29,632 nt of DNA from Oehlia diaphana (Eukaryota; Glomeromycota; Glomeromycetes; Glomerales; Glomeraceae), in NCBI GenBank assembly GCA_003833135.1, contig QZLH01000109.1, positions 123,980 through 153,611 on the forward strand, given 5' to 3'. Below, one piece after another: positions 1 to 11,410 of the stretch (position 1 is the stretch's first letter; every line of letters starts with the position of its first letter). The notes under the pieces are model-generated. The model did not search any database, was not told where the DNA came from, and was given only the letters and a program-made list of their open reading frames with translations. The position numbers and the translations under genes are program-made.

Positions 1-58
<58 letters not shown>

Positions 59-63
59 CTTTT

Positions 64-97
<34 letters not shown>
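1..97. repeat. poly-T low-complexity tract
   Basis: Almost pure T with two isolated C interruptions at the left edge of the window. It carries no gene. A homopolymer this long at a contig edge may be an assembly boundary or the oligo-A tail of a retroposon on the other strand. Nothing beside it identifies a retroposon. Confidence 0.9.
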
Positions 98-650
98 CCC
101 TTTTGTCTATTTAAAAAAAAAGTTAAAATCACTTACAAAAAAAACTAAAAATCCTTTTTTAGTTGATTATTTCAGTTTTTCTGAATACAACATTTTGGTA
201 AACTATTTTTTCTTTAATTATATCTATTTTAATAAGCTAGTTTTTAATAACTTGTTGTTTTATTTTTTTTAAACAGTTTTTTAGTTTCTTTTGACACATG
301 AATTTAAAACTCTGGAAAATACTTATATAGGTAAAGATCCAAAAATATTTTTTTTAATAGCTCTAAGTAAAGGTTTTTATTATGATCGTTAAGTATTATT
401 GATATCTAATCTTAAAAATTATATAAAAATAAGCAAATCAATCTTCTAACCTAATTAAATTTTTATTATAACATATATAACTTATAAAATAATTTATTAA
501 CTAAAAATATTTTATTAAATACATTTTTAAATATGATCAATACATTGTAAAGCTAAACTAAACATAATATACAAGTAGATTAACAGTATTCAATTAATAA
601 TAAACAGTAAAAGAAAATTAATACTATTATAAAAAATGCAAATTTCTTCA
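98..650. other. AT-rich intergenic DNA, no gene seen
   Basis: No open frame, tRNA or inverted repeat could be supported. One intron-like 3' end (polypyrimidine run then AAACAG near 270) followed by a GGTAAAG donor-like site near 331 resembles the units of the 1.5-3.1 kb array and may be an outlying copy. Confidence 0.6.
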
Positions 651-770
651 CAAATATTATACTTACACCCATAAAAATTAATATGTAGGTAGTTTCAACC
701 TTGCTGAACATAAGTATTATATTCACACTCATAAAAATTAATATATAAGTAGTTTTAACCTTACTGAATA
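651..770 (+). repeat. 60-bp tandem repeat, two copies, with a third diverged copy at 899-959
   Basis: Two adjacent 60-bp units (651-710 and 711-770) share ATAAAAATTAATAT, then GTAGTTT, then an AACCTTGCTGAA-like stretch in register. A third diverged copy lies at about 899-959 (TCATGAAAATTAAAATAC, then TTGCTGAATAACC), and a fragment of the motif occurs near 566. The period is exactly 60 bp for the first pair. No coding capacity; origin unknown. Confidence 0.75.
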
Positions 771-1500
771 ACTTTTAATTAATCTAGAAAGTCAATTTCA
801 TTTGATTAAAATAATGTAATTACGCTCTAAAGTTGTAAACAAAAAAGTAAAAATTTTAAAAATTATTACCGTTATAAAAATATATTTAGTTTTTTATATA
901 AATATCATACTTAGCCTCATGAAAATTAAAATACAAGTAGATTTAACTTGCTGAATAACCTTACTTAAGCATAAAAAGTAATTTGATATAACCAAAGTGG
1001 TGAGTAGTGAAATTATATTTTAAAGTAAAACATATTTACAGTAATTTTATTTAATAAAATAAATATGTATAATATAGTAATTTTATATTAAAAATGGTGC
1101 ACTGAGTTTAATAAAAATTAATAAAAGATACTATTGAAAGATAATTAATAAAACATTGAAAAAAAAACTGAAATTTCATCAAAAAAAATTTTTATGTATT
1201 TATATAAAATTGTAAAATGTAGTACAAAATTAATTGAAAGTAAAATCACCATTAGTGAAAATAAAATATAAATTCAATATATAATATTTTAAAAAGTTCT
1301 ATAAATATGAATAATAAGCAACTAAAAACTCTTAGTATCTCAAAATTAAGCATTATAAAATTTTCTTACATCATAAAATTTTTCTATGTTGGCTAAGCAC
1401 TTTGGTACTTTACATATATAAGTATTTTTCGAAATCCTGTGAATTTTGATACATTTTTTTTGTTTTCTTTAATTTAGCTATTTTAGCAAACTGTTATTAA
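771..1500. other. AT-rich intergenic DNA, no gene seen
   Basis: Apart from the third diverged repeat copy at about 899-959 there is only A/T-dominated sequence with stops in all frames. No RNA gene or mobile element could be supported. Confidence 0.6.
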
Positions 1501-3110
1501 CAATTTATTTTTTTTATTTTTAATAAACTATACTAACAGTTCATTTTCATTTTCTTTTTTAAACAGATCTTTTAGATTTTTGCAATTTAAATATTAGTAA
1601 ATAATTTAAACCTTTAAATACTTAAATGCATAAAAATTTGGTAAGAGAGGGACTATTTTATATTATTCTTTATTAAAATATTTATTAATGTTTCATTTTT
1701 TTTTTAAATAGCTTTTTTTTAAAATCTTTAAAGTGCATATATAGAATTATGTTATTTAAATTTGATTTCTTAAACTTTTTATTATATCATAATGTTAACC
1801 TAACAATTTTATTTTTTAGACATGACTTTTAGTAAATAATTTTTTTCTTTTATTTATTTTAACAAAATATTTATTAATACTTCATCTTATTTCTTTTTTA
1901 GTTAGCTTTTCAAAATTTTTTTGACATAAATTTAAAATTTTTTTTAAATTTATTTTATTTATTTCTTATTTATTTAACAAAATATTTTAGATGGATCTTA
2001 AATTCTGGTAAGAAATCAGAAGAGATTTTTTTAATTTTATTTATTAATGAACTGTCTCTATCATTTTGTTATTTTCCTTTTTAAACAGCTTATTCTTTGA
2101 ACCTTGATGATATATATTATTTGAATAAAATCATTTTATTACAATTCATAATTAAAAAAAAGATTATTAATAAAAATAAAAATGAAATTTTTTGTTAGTA
2201 TAGATTAATATTATATTAACAAGTACTTTTAGCTAATAAAATAATAGAAAACATATTAAATTAGTTAGGTAAACTACTTTTTTTTCTCTATTATTTATTT
2301 TAATTATTTTAATAAAACAAATAAAATATTTTTTAATATTTCATTTTTTCTTTTTTTTTAAAATGGCTTTAGACATATAAGATTTCAGTAATTGTTTTTC
2401 TTTAAAAATTTTTTTTTAATAAAATATTTGCTAATGTTTTGGTTTTTCTTTTTTTTTTTTTAGATGACTAATTTTATCAGAAATTTTAAAAAAATAAAGA
2501 TAATATTATAAATATAATAATATAGTTAAAAATAAAAAATAGGTTTATCCTAGTACTTTTTATACTTCATCTAATAGTAATATATCAAAAAAAATAATTA
2601 GTTATATTATTTTTAATAGGTTTTTTATTTTTTATTTTAATGAAATATTTATTAATGTTTCATTATTTTAAACAGATCTTGTATTTTGGATTTTTGGTAA
2701 AAAATTAGAAAGTTTTATTTATTTAACGAACTATTTTTAACATTTTATTATTTTTCTTTATTAAATAGCTTACTTTTTAAATTTAAACATGTTGGATTTA
2801 GATATTTCAATTTTTCTCTTTTTTTTAGACAACTGGTTATCTGGTTTATTGGACATATAGATTTCAGTAAGTATTGAAGTTTTTTTAATTTATTTCTTTT
2901 AATGAAATGTCTTACTAATATTTTGATTTTTATTATTTTTATTTTTTTTTTTTAGATGATCAGATGACTAAATTCTTAAAAGTATAAAATTTTGGTAAGA
3001 AGAATCTAAAGTATATTTTTTTAAATATATTCTTTTTTAGTAAACTAGTTTTATTAATTTAATTTCATTTTTTTTTTATTAGATAGTATAGTCTTTAAAT
3101 GTATAAAAAT
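1501..3110 (+). repeat. decayed array of intron/exon-like units
   Basis: At least six stretches look like fungal intron 3' ends on the plus strand: an AAATATTTATTAATGTTTCA-like segment, or once a TACTAACA branch-point look-alike at about 1530, then a T-rich run and AAACAG, AAATAG or TTTTAG. They end at about 1566, 1711, 1901, 2463, 2675 and 2955. Short exon-like islands follow, then GGTAAG-type donors (about 1640, 2010, 2995). Two islands share the wording GACATATA(A)GATTTCAG (about 2381-2398 and 2850-2868), and two share GATGACTAA. The islands contain stops in every frame, so this is not an intact gene. A transcribed noncoding RNA or the remains of a gene grown by exon-intron duplication are the likeliest readings. 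The T-rich background makes chance matches easy. Confidence 0.5.
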
Positions 3111-3143
3111 TTATTAAAGAATTAAAAGCTTTTAATTTTAATA

Positions 3144-3905
3144 ATAATCATGTATTCTTCTGAAGAAATTTTCCTAATTCTTCGGAATTCTACACAATCT
3201 GAAGAAAAAATTTTTACCCCTGAGAATCACTATTTTTGGATTAAGTTCGTGACGCATGTGTAGAAAACTAGAAATTCAAAGTATAATAAATCTATCAGAT
3301 TTTAGTATATAATATACTAAATAAAACTCAGTTATAGTGTTTATAATATACATCCGGACCACTATATTGATCACTTTGACAGAAATCACTTCTAACGTAA
3401 CATAAAAAATAAAATAATGATAAATCTAACATTAAAGATTTATCTGATTTTCTTTTAAAGTTCTATTTTACAAAATTCCTAATAGCTAATAACCGAAAAA
3501 TGTCCCTTTTTTAGCATTTTATAACATGTTAAAATGACAAATTTTCAACTCGTTTCTTACAAAAATTCTCACAATTCCGTCATAATAACGAAATGACAAT
3601 ATGTTAACAAATTTGTATCGTGTAAGGCGAACTGAAAAAGTTTCGAATTTTGAAAATTCTAGTTCCGAATTTCAGTTTTTTCTTGTAGTTCCTTTTTATG
3701 CAGGATATAAAATAATAAATTTAATAACTAATAAAAGGTTTAATGTGAAAAATTTATTCCAATTTTGAAAAATGATGTGTTTATTAATTATTAAGTCACG
3801 GGTTCAATCCAAAAATGGTGATTCTCAGGAGTAAAATATTTTTTCTTCGAATTGTGTAGAATTCCAAAGAATTAAGAAAATTTCTTCAGAAGAATACATG
3901 ATTAT
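3144..3905. mobile_element. MULE-like MITE, 762 bp, with 9-bp target duplication
   Basis: Long imperfect terminal inverted repeats of about 110 bp, left 3144-3253 and right 3795-3905, begin ATAATCATGTATTCTTCTG and end with its complement. Each arm also holds a TGTGTAGAATTC-like block and a GAGAATCAC block. The element is flanked by an exact 9-bp direct repeat, ATTTTAATA, at 3135-3143 and 3906-3914. Long TIRs with a 9-bp target duplication are typical of the Mutator/MULE superfamily. The interior (3254-3794) has no transposase frame, so this is a non-autonomous copy. The duplicated sequence is AT-only, which slightly weakens it. Confidence 0.8.
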
Positions 3906-3914
3906 ATTTTAATA

Positions 3915-4315
3915 GTAAAAAGAGTTTTTAGAAGTGTTGGAAATTTAATTAGTTATAATATAAAAATATATTATATAATAATAGAATAATATATAATAAG
4001 TATAATCATTTTTTTTAGTTAAAAAAAAATATATATAATATATTTAGTAAATGAGTAACTTTAGAATATAAAATTCTTTCAAAAGTCCAAACATTATTTC
4101 TTTAATCAATACATTAACTTCTAAATAAAATAATAATTTTGATTAATTATAATCTACTTCAAGAATTCTATAAAAAGTATATATACTTAAAATGCACAGA
4201 TTTTATGGTCAAATATTTTTATATAGTAAAAATATTCTTAAAAATTGTACAAATGATTTATAAATAATAAATTATATGAAAAATTACTTAATTTTTAAAA
4301 TTGTATATCAGTTAT
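3915..4315. other. AT-rich intergenic DNA, no gene seen
   Basis: TATA-like low-complexity DNA between the MULE-like element and the next foldback. No open frame or repeat family recognised. Confidence 0.6.
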
Positions 4316-4575
4316 ATCAATATTAATTTACTAATATATGATATTAGTATATATCAGTTAGGGCAATGACATATATTAGCTAATATTTTAGGGGGTGGGG
4401 AAGTAAAAGAAAATCTTAGGTTATACATAATATAAAGTATAAACTATGTAAAATGGTTGTGATTGGTCATAAAATCTTACCTGAGAATGGGGGAGTAAAC
4501 GTTACTATTAAAATAATATTAGCTAATATATATCACTGCCCTTACTGATGTAATATTAATTACTAATTAAAAATT
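4316..4575. mobile_element. foldback (MITE-like) element
   Basis: Two arms pair around a short centre. Left, about 4354-4392: ATCAGTTAGGGCAATGAC, then ATATATTAGCTAATATT. Right, about 4512-4548: AATATTAGCTAATATATA, then TCACTGCCCTTACTGA. Weaker pairing extends outward on both sides. The centre holds two related G-rich patches in direct orientation, GGTGGGGAAGTAAA and TGGGGGAGTAAAC. No clear target duplication could be found because the pairing runs into AT-rich flanks, so the superfamily is open. Confidence 0.65.
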
Positions 4576-4996
4576 TTGTACTATATAAATTAGCCTATCT
4601 TCATTGGGTTTACAAATATAACTTTTTTTGAATATATTAAAGTAATACATATAAACTTTCAAATAGCACTAATTTTTTATTTTCTTAAATAATATTTTAA
4701 TATATAAGGCTTTTCTATAACTTTTTGACCTTTAAACTGAAATTCTTCTGCTAATATAAATTTTTTTCACAAAATTTTTTAAATAAAATGTCAAACATCA
4801 ATATAAATATAAATATATAGTATTATTGTAAAATTTGATTATTATATATATATAATATTATATTAGTTGATAATATAAAAATTCTTTATTAATAATAGTA
4901 AATATATTATAATGTTTCTTTATAAAATATATTAAAATTATAAAATATTAATACTAATAATTATTTTTTAAACTTAATTATTTTATTCTTATTTTT
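4576..4996. other. AT-rich intergenic DNA, no gene seen
   Basis: Dominated by TATA/ATAT runs, with stops in all frames and no element boundaries. Confidence 0.6.
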
Positions 4997-5332
4997 CTTT
5001 TAATAACTCATCATTATTAATATTTTCTTTACTTGTATTATTCACTAGTAATTCTAAAAATGATAATTCTTTATATAAATTGTTCTTTTAGTAAGCATTT
5101 TGAATTGGATTTGAAGGAGAATGAATAACTTGTATATTAAAAAGATTCTGAATTTCTGTGTATATTAGATCATCATAAGTATGAAGGACTTATTATAATT
5201 ATAACAAGAATGTTGATCATATTGTTTATCACAAGTATAAAAGGTCTTATTATTTTTAATAATTTATATATGCTTTATTGATAAATATATAAAGTCTTAT
5301 TAATATTACAAAAAAGACATCTCCTATTACTA
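4997..5332 (-). pseudogene. possible decayed coding fragment with Cys/His pairs
   Basis: Reading the minus strand downward from about 5332, consecutive in-frame segments have protein-like composition. One holds a CxxC pair (RRCLFCNINKTLYIYQ), then a stop. Next comes a segment with a spaced C...H..C (TCDKQYDQHSC), then a frame change, then YDDLIYTEIQNLFN and HSPSNPIQNAY, a stop, and ELSFLELLVNNTSKENINN up to a stop near 4997. Acidic/polar coding texture persisting across three stops or frame changes suggests a dead gene end just downstream of the F-box gene. The family is not recognised, and chance open stretches in AT-rich DNA are possible. Confidence 0.3.
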
Positions 5333-5471
5333 ATAAACCCCAAAGAAGAATTCTTGGTTATTTTTGCATTTTTTAGTTTGGTTATATATTTGATATAAAT
5401 AATTAACTTCTAATGAAATCAAATTATTTACCTTATATATTAATTAAAAACAAAAAAAAAAAATATTGATT

Positions 5472-7040
5472 TTAATTTAATCTAACTTTCACCAAATAAA
5501 TAAGCTGAAATTCTACCTCTTCAATTAATAAATAAACTAAATTTCTATTCATTCCTTTCACTAAATTCATTACTAATGTTCTGATATCAGATTCTTCTCC
5601 TGTGCATGAACATTCAAATTCATTTAGGAAAGTACCATAATTTTCAAAGAACTTCTTAAAAACATCTATATGTATTTTCCAGTACCTTACTCTCAACTTT
5701 CTAAGATTTCTTGGGCTAATATTGTTAAGGTAAAGAATATTTCTATTAACAAAATATTGCCATTTACATTTGTTTCCAAAATCAACAACCTTTAGACTAC
5801 GACATCTTTTAAGAACTTTACTAAAAATTTCTAATTCGGGTTCATCTTGTATATCCACAGATAATGTTACAAGGTTTGAACAATATTTAGAAATTTTTAA
5901 AAGAAATCCAATTTGATTTCCAGAAATTGATGATAATCGAATGTTCATAATTTTCTTTCCATTATGAATAAGAAAAGGTATGATAGGTGATGATAATTCA
6001 TCCGATGAAAAAAAATTACAGTTAATAATTTCCAAGTCTAAAAGATTAGGAAAAACAACTTTTCTTAAATTCTGACTTTTATATAAATTTGAATCACAAA
6101 AACAGATCCTTCTTAAATTAGGACATTTTAATAAATTTTCTAACATATAATCCAAATTGCCTTCGAATAATTTAATTTCCCGTAAAGTTTTCATTCTTAC
6201 TTTCCTTATATACTTAGAAGTAACCAAATTATTTGGTTTTACATTTAATTTCTTTAATTTTTTTTGATCTTTAATGAATTTTGACACATGACTCGTGTTC
6301 AAATCTTGATCAAAATCATCTGAAAGAGATAATGAAAAGGTTGAAATTTCATGCGAGATTTCCGTAATAAGACTTATCAAATCTCTTTTTAAGAAATTTC
6401 CTTTGCATTTAAATTGTTTAAGTCTTGATAAGCTCCTTCGTGTTTCTTCAGTATTGATTAGAGTATATAGATATGATACCGGAAATTCGTGTTCGAATGA
6501 TATAATTCGAAGGGTATCAATTCCTTGGGTTTTTGTCATAACTAATTTAAATAAGACCTCAAAAAATATCAAATTTTCAATTTTAAATTGAAATCCATCG
6601 CTGTGTTTACTATAATCGTAAGATAGCAAACCACTATTCTCATTATTATAATCAATTTCTTGATTTATCGAATGAGAAGAAAATTTGGTTTGCTCTAACC
6701 AGGAGTGTATTAAATTACATAGTATCACGAAATCAATTTGTCTGATAAAGGAAGGGTAATTGAAAGTTGTTTGACGTGGAATACCAAATGAATTTTTTAC
6801 TTTCAAGAAGGATTGTGTTTTATTGTCTAAGTGAGATAAGAGAATTGTGATAATTTTTGAGTAAACTTTGAAGCGCTCTTTACTATTTATTTTAATGAAT
6901 GGATTTTTCCAAAGATGAAGTATCCCAATTAGACACCATTCTCTATTGATCAAAGAAACGTTTAGTAATGTTGATGAATCGGATTTGTCAATATGACTTA
7001 TAATTATATCAATGACTTCTACCGGTAAGTAAGAAGGCAT
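5472..7040 (-). CDS. F-box protein with C-terminal leucine-rich-repeat-like region
   Basis: A single uninterrupted frame of 522 residues, by far the longest here. The N-terminus (about residues 4-48) fits an F-box: LPVEVIDIIISHI, then LLNVSLINREW, then LHLWKNPF, which is how Skp1-binding adaptors of SCF E3 ubiquitin ligases usually begin. From about residue 260 onward, leucine/asparagine-spaced segments recur (for example LREIKLFEGN, LLDLEIINCNFF, LVTLSVDI, LRKLRVRYW), consistent with a degenerate LRR substrate-recognition domain. No signal peptide or membrane segment. The first ATG of the frame is used because the F-box follows immediately. Large F-box families with this layout are typical of Glomeromycotina, and the length fits. 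No promoter motif was convincing. The substrate is unknown; function in targeted protein degradation is inferred from the family. Confidence 0.85.
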   Translation of the reverse strand: MPSYLPVEVIDIIISHIDKSDSSTLLNVSLINREWCLIGILHLWKNPFIKINSKERFKVYSKIITILLSHLDNKTQSFLKVKNSFGIPRQTTFNYPSFIRQIDFVILCNLIHSWLEQTKFSSHSINQEIDYNNENSGLLSYDYSKHSDGFQFKIENLIFFEVLFKLVMTKTQGIDTLRIISFEHEFPVSYLYTLINTEETRRSLSRLKQFKCKGNFLKRDLISLITEISHEISTFSLSLSDDFDQDLNTSHVSKFIKDQKKLKKLNVKPNNLVTSKYIRKVRMKTLREIKLFEGNLDYMLENLLKCPNLRRICFCDSNLYKSQNLRKVVFPNLLDLEIINCNFFSSDELSSPIIPFLIHNGKKIMNIRLSSISGNQIGFLLKISKYCSNLVTLSVDIQDEPELEIFSKVLKRCRSLKVVDFGNKCKWQYFVNRNILYLNNISPRNLRKLRVRYWKIHIDVFKKFFENYGTFLNEFECSCTGEESDIRTLVMNLVKGMNRNLVYLLIEEVEFQLIYLVKVRLN

Positions 7041-9166
7041 AATGATAAAAATTTGGTGTGGAAATTTGGTAAAAAAATAAATGGTTTATATAAATTATTT
7101 GTAGATCATTGCGGAGACCGTTACACAATTAGTTTGTTATTGTGTATTATAAATAGAAATAAAATATTACTTGCAACAAAAACTTTGGTTATTGTCTTTG
7201 TCGAGTTGAACCGGATCGGATCAGCCTTAAAAATGATAATCTGATCAACGTTGCTATTAAATAAGCTATAAGCCAAATGATTTCTTTTTTTAAAAAAAAA
7301 TTTTTATTTTATATTTTTTTGTGAAACATTGTAAATTATGAGCTATATTTACTATATTTAGTAGTATCTGTTTAACCGCAGTTAATAACCGCGGATTTTA
7401 AGAAATTGTTCAACGAATATGATCAGTTAGAAATAGCGACAATTAATTTAGAGTTATTGGTAGTGGGCACAATATTATCTCAATTGTAGTCTAGGATTGT
7501 TTAAAAAACAGAATCAGGTGATAAATGGTAAACCAAGCATCCTGGTTTGTTTTCGGTACTTGCGAAATAAGTCTGCACGTTCTAAAGTTGATAAAAAACG
7601 TTCAAGAACATTAGTTCAAAAGGCTCCTAACGTATCACACATTTCATCTTTAAAGAACTTATAAACAATACTAATTAAAAGGACAAAGACGGGAATTTTT
7701 TCCAAATACCTGAAAAAGTAATTTGAAAAATCTTTGGATTCGAGAAAGAATCTATTTGGCTTTTTCTGTCATCCAAAATTAATTCAACCATTTTCCTGTC
7801 ATCATAGATATTGGGTGTGGGTAATTTTATTCACTACCATTCCGAGATGTTTTTCATTCTTATCTTCTTTGATCTATTAGATAAATGATACAAAATTTTG
7901 GTTATTATAACAATAATATACATTTTCCTTCTTATGATTGGAGACTCTCGTTCTATAATCGTAGGTTAGAGATCAATGGCTTTCTAAGCTCTCGAACTTC
8001 AAAAAAAGTCGATGGAAGGAAAAATGCATTCAATGAGTCGGTCATTATTTTTATTTCTTTATTTGAAAATTAATTTAAGTTCATACAATATTAATTCCAA
8101 AAAATTCTACAAGAGGGTCGATGATTCTTTATTTTCGAATCAAATACGGTCTATGAGGTGAATGAACACGTAGAATCATGAGTAAATAAAGGTGCCGAGA
8201 TGATTATCTGATCAAGAAAATGAATAAAATAAATAAATCGTATTAAATATAATTTCGCATTCAGTTTGAAATTCAATTAGCTTATCCGATACATACAATA
8301 GTGAGATGTCCTCTAACATCAGTCATTCATCAGTTATCACCAGACCTGTATTGAGATACATTGGTCTTAAATAGTACGCGAATTAATTAAATTTAACTTT
8401 AGGTAAAAATAGATGCTGCTCTTACTTCTTATACCCAGGGAATAAATCAACTCACTAGTCAATATACTTTCCACTAGCTTGATTGTGATGTACCACTGAT
8501 AACAATATCATGTTGCTTTACAGGCGATTCAAAACGCTAAGCGTACCATGATCATTTAACAAAGTGGCCAGCATTAACACTATGGAGCTACCTCCATTAT
8601 TTTTTTCAACACACCTCGTTAAATAAATAGTAGGCTTCACAATTGGATTCGTGATAACGTATGTTGAAATTCAAACTAAATTACCAACAAGTTAATATGA
8701 TAAATATTTAATAGAAATCATATTCAGTACAAAATGCATACTTTTAGAAAGGTCGGTTAAAGGAGATTTTTAAATATTGATTTTATCTTTCTTCCAATCC
8801 AATCAACATGAATAAACATTTTAGCTTTTTTCTTTTTATAAAAAATCGAACCTACATCAACACAATTGTACTGAATAAAAAAATTAACGCGTTTCCCATG
8901 TGGATAGATTATCGATGATCACTGCGCCGGTCAATAGCCAATCAAAAGGGAACGTAGTAGTGACGAATTTCGTATACCTTAGTAGTAGAGAGGGTGTTGT
9001 AGGTAAACCTGTTTGCTCTTTTAGAAATGACACATAAATTCTCTAGTATTGAAGATTTAGATCTTTTATTACTGAAGATCCTTTTGTTTCGTCATATTTT
9101 AAAATATATATAGAAAACCAAAACCTCCATCTAGGATCTTTTGGGTCAGAGTTCTTTCATTATAAT
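7041..9166. other. gene-free intergenic region, less AT-rich than its surroundings
   Basis: No frame longer than about 63 codons, and none has recognisable protein character. The sequence is visibly more mixed in composition than the flanks, especially 7370-8660 and 8880-9010. That would suit promoter DNA of the F-box gene, a decayed element or a noncoding transcript. A CCAAT pentamer (GCCAATCAAAA, about 8937-8947) lies some 220 bp before the start of the membrane-protein pseudogene. No tRNA, repeat or TIR was found. Confidence 0.5.
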
Positions 9167-10495
9167 ATGTTTCAGATAAATAATTCTAATTTTGGAGTAA
9201 AAGAACAGACCAAAAATAAAATAGAATTTTTATTCAAACCTTTACTAAGATTAAATGATCAGAGTAAGTTTTTAATTTCTTTTCTTTCTTTTAATACATA
9301 TATAGATATATTAATAATTTTTTTTTTTTTATCTGTAGATGCTGAATTTAATTGTCTTGTAATTAAGTCAGTAAAGCCAATTGATCCTTCAATCAAAGAT
9401 ATTATGATCAAATTTACCATTCCAGTGAAGTTATCTACTGTAAATGTTTCAATATTTCAACTAAAGGTGATAAATATAAACCAAATTTATTACAACAAAC
9501 ATTTTCAGAAGAATGTGTTAACAAATTAATTCTGGCTCTTAAACCATTATCAGATAGCATTAACTGATTTGCCCAAAATTATTATAGTAATTTTTATGAA
9601 AAGTTAAGTCAATTGAATTGGGGTCCATTTGCACCAAGATCATTTGGAATTTTTCCAATGATTTCTATAAATTATAATATTATTAGCAAGATTCTAAACT
9701 ATGTACTATTGGAAGTGATAACTACACAGTACATATTCCAATATTTGAAAGTACATTCAACCAACAGAATTCTACCTATTATGTTTTGTTAAAAATAAAT
9801 TTTCATCTTTTAAGAGAAAATGAACCTTTATTTGAAATTAAAAAGAAAATTTGAATGTTTTGAAAATTTTTTAATGATCAAATAGAAAATTTATATTTCA
9901 TTACTATATTTAAAACCACTTAAAATGGCACAACATTTCAGATTTAGTTACAGAATTATTTCAATTAAACAAAGAAGAAAGTTTGAAATTTCTCCAAATG
10001 AATCATTTAGTATTTTTCAAAAATATGATTCAAAAATTTTTTAAATAATTTCAGTAACTAAATAGAGATTATTAACAAGTGGTAAATGGCAATATGATCC
10101 TACTTTTCTAAAAAATGTATTATTATCATTTAACATAATTGAAGCTAAAGATTATACAATCAAATCAAAATAATATTTAATATTAATCTAAATGCTTTGA
10201 TCAAAAAAAAAGGGTTTACTGCACTTTTATTTAATAAATATATGATTTTATTAATTGATAAAAATGTACTTTTTACAATAATTCATAAGTGTGTTCATTA
10301 AATATTTTTGACTTTTTTTTTGTAAGAGATTATTTTGAAGAATTTTATCTGTTAATTATAATACTTATAGTAAGTTTAGTAGTATTAATAATATTATATA
10401 TTTTGGCATATTTAAAAAATCTTAAAATTTTGCAATATTTGAAATATACAAAATTTTGCTATGAATCTAGCATTCATATTATTAAAAGTTAAAAA
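9167..10495 (+). pseudogene. decayed gene for a putative membrane protein
   Basis: Several frames join into one protein-like order. A first exon-like stretch from ATG 9167 is followed by a plausible 75-nt intron 9264-9338 (GTAAGT...TGTAG, frame kept) and then EFNCLVIKSVKPIDPS. After a second probable intron (GTGATA...TTTCAG, about 9467-9508) come KLILALKPLSDSIN, a TGA, LSQLNWGPFAPRSFG, a frame change to CTIGSDNYTVHIPIFES, more stops, SGKWQYDPTFLKNVLL and LIKKKGFTALLFNKY. A strongly hydrophobic segment at about 10343-10414 (FYLLIIILIVSLVVLIILYI) is a likely transmembrane helix. A further hydrophobic bit at about 10612-10674 may belong to the end. At least three stops and two frame changes make it non-functional. 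It resembles a family of uncharacterised membrane proteins in Rhizophagus-type genomes; that resemblance is from memory and the function is unknown. Confidence 0.6.
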
Positions 10496-10735
10496 TACAT
10501 CACATTTAATGATTCCAATATAAAAAATTTCATTTAATATTATTTATTTATATTATTTTAAAGATTAATTTAATTGATTACTAATTTTCTTATTTATTAT
10601 TTAGTATGATATTCTTTGTTTTATCGATTGTAATCAATATTTTATTGGCTATAAATAAATATTTTTATATTTAAAATGGCAATGATATAAAACTTTCTGA
10701 TGCAATTACTGCAATCATTTTACTTATATTGTCTA

Positions 10736-10846
10736 ACACAGGTCAAAATATGAAAAATCAGGCATCAATCAATCACCAATCAGCTACCTGATTGGTGCCT
10801 GATTGGTAACTGATTGATGCCTGATTTTTTACATTTTGACCTATGT
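10736..10846. mobile_element. 111-bp foldback element
   Basis: Nearly the whole element is one hairpin. The left arm runs ACACAGGTCAAAAT, then AAAAATCAGGCATCAATCA, then CACCAATCAG. The right arm is its near complement, ending ATTTTGACCTATGT. It is too short to code. A related, shorter copy appears at about 25014-25066. No convincing target duplication was found. Confidence 0.75.
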
Positions 10847-11266
10847 AAAACTGCATAATTTTGGACAAAAAAATATCGCTAAAATCTTTTGTGATAATCA
10901 GGATCTTATAAAAAATTTAAAAAAATAGTAATAAAGATTTCAAATTTAAGAGCAAAAAATAAATAACTATATTGTTAAATTTTCAGTTTTCCTAGAATTG
11001 ATATTGCAAATGCTCAAAAATTAAGTTTAACAAAGAGAGTTGAAATTTATCAAAATAGCAAAAAAAAATATATTTAATGATAAAGCTTCAAATAATTTTT
11101 ATATATAATGAGATAAAAATAAATACATACTATATCTTAATAAAAACTAATTCAATTCTCATAGTTTATATTTGCATAAAGTTGAATAAGTTAGATCAAG
11201 AATTATATATAATAATTGCAGTAATTATGTCTAGATTTTAATGATAAGATAGAAGAAAAGTATGCA
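10847..11266. other. AT-rich intergenic DNA, no gene seen
   Basis: No open frame or repeat family recognised between the small foldback and the composite hAT-like element. Confidence 0.6.
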
Positions 11267-11410
11267 TAAAGCTCTGAACAGTTCAGTTCAGTTTCATTTT
11301 TTGATTCTTTTCTGATTGATCAAAATCTGTTTTGCGCAATAATTCATCATTTAATAATTGTAAAACCCGATTAATAGCTTGTTAAAATTGTCTCATTAAG
11401 ATGGTTTGAA

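Noticed and set aside
3790..3812. tRNA gene suggested by a GGGTTCAATCC B-box-like word
   Set aside because: No cloverleaf or A-box fits around it; the word is part of the MULE-like terminal repeat and appears (diverged) in the other arm.
6403..6591. 62-codon plus-strand frame
   Set aside because: Antisense to the intact F-box gene.
7053..8073. Small plus-strand frames of 62-63 codons
   Set aside because: No protein-like pattern, no splice-compatible partners and no recognised motif.
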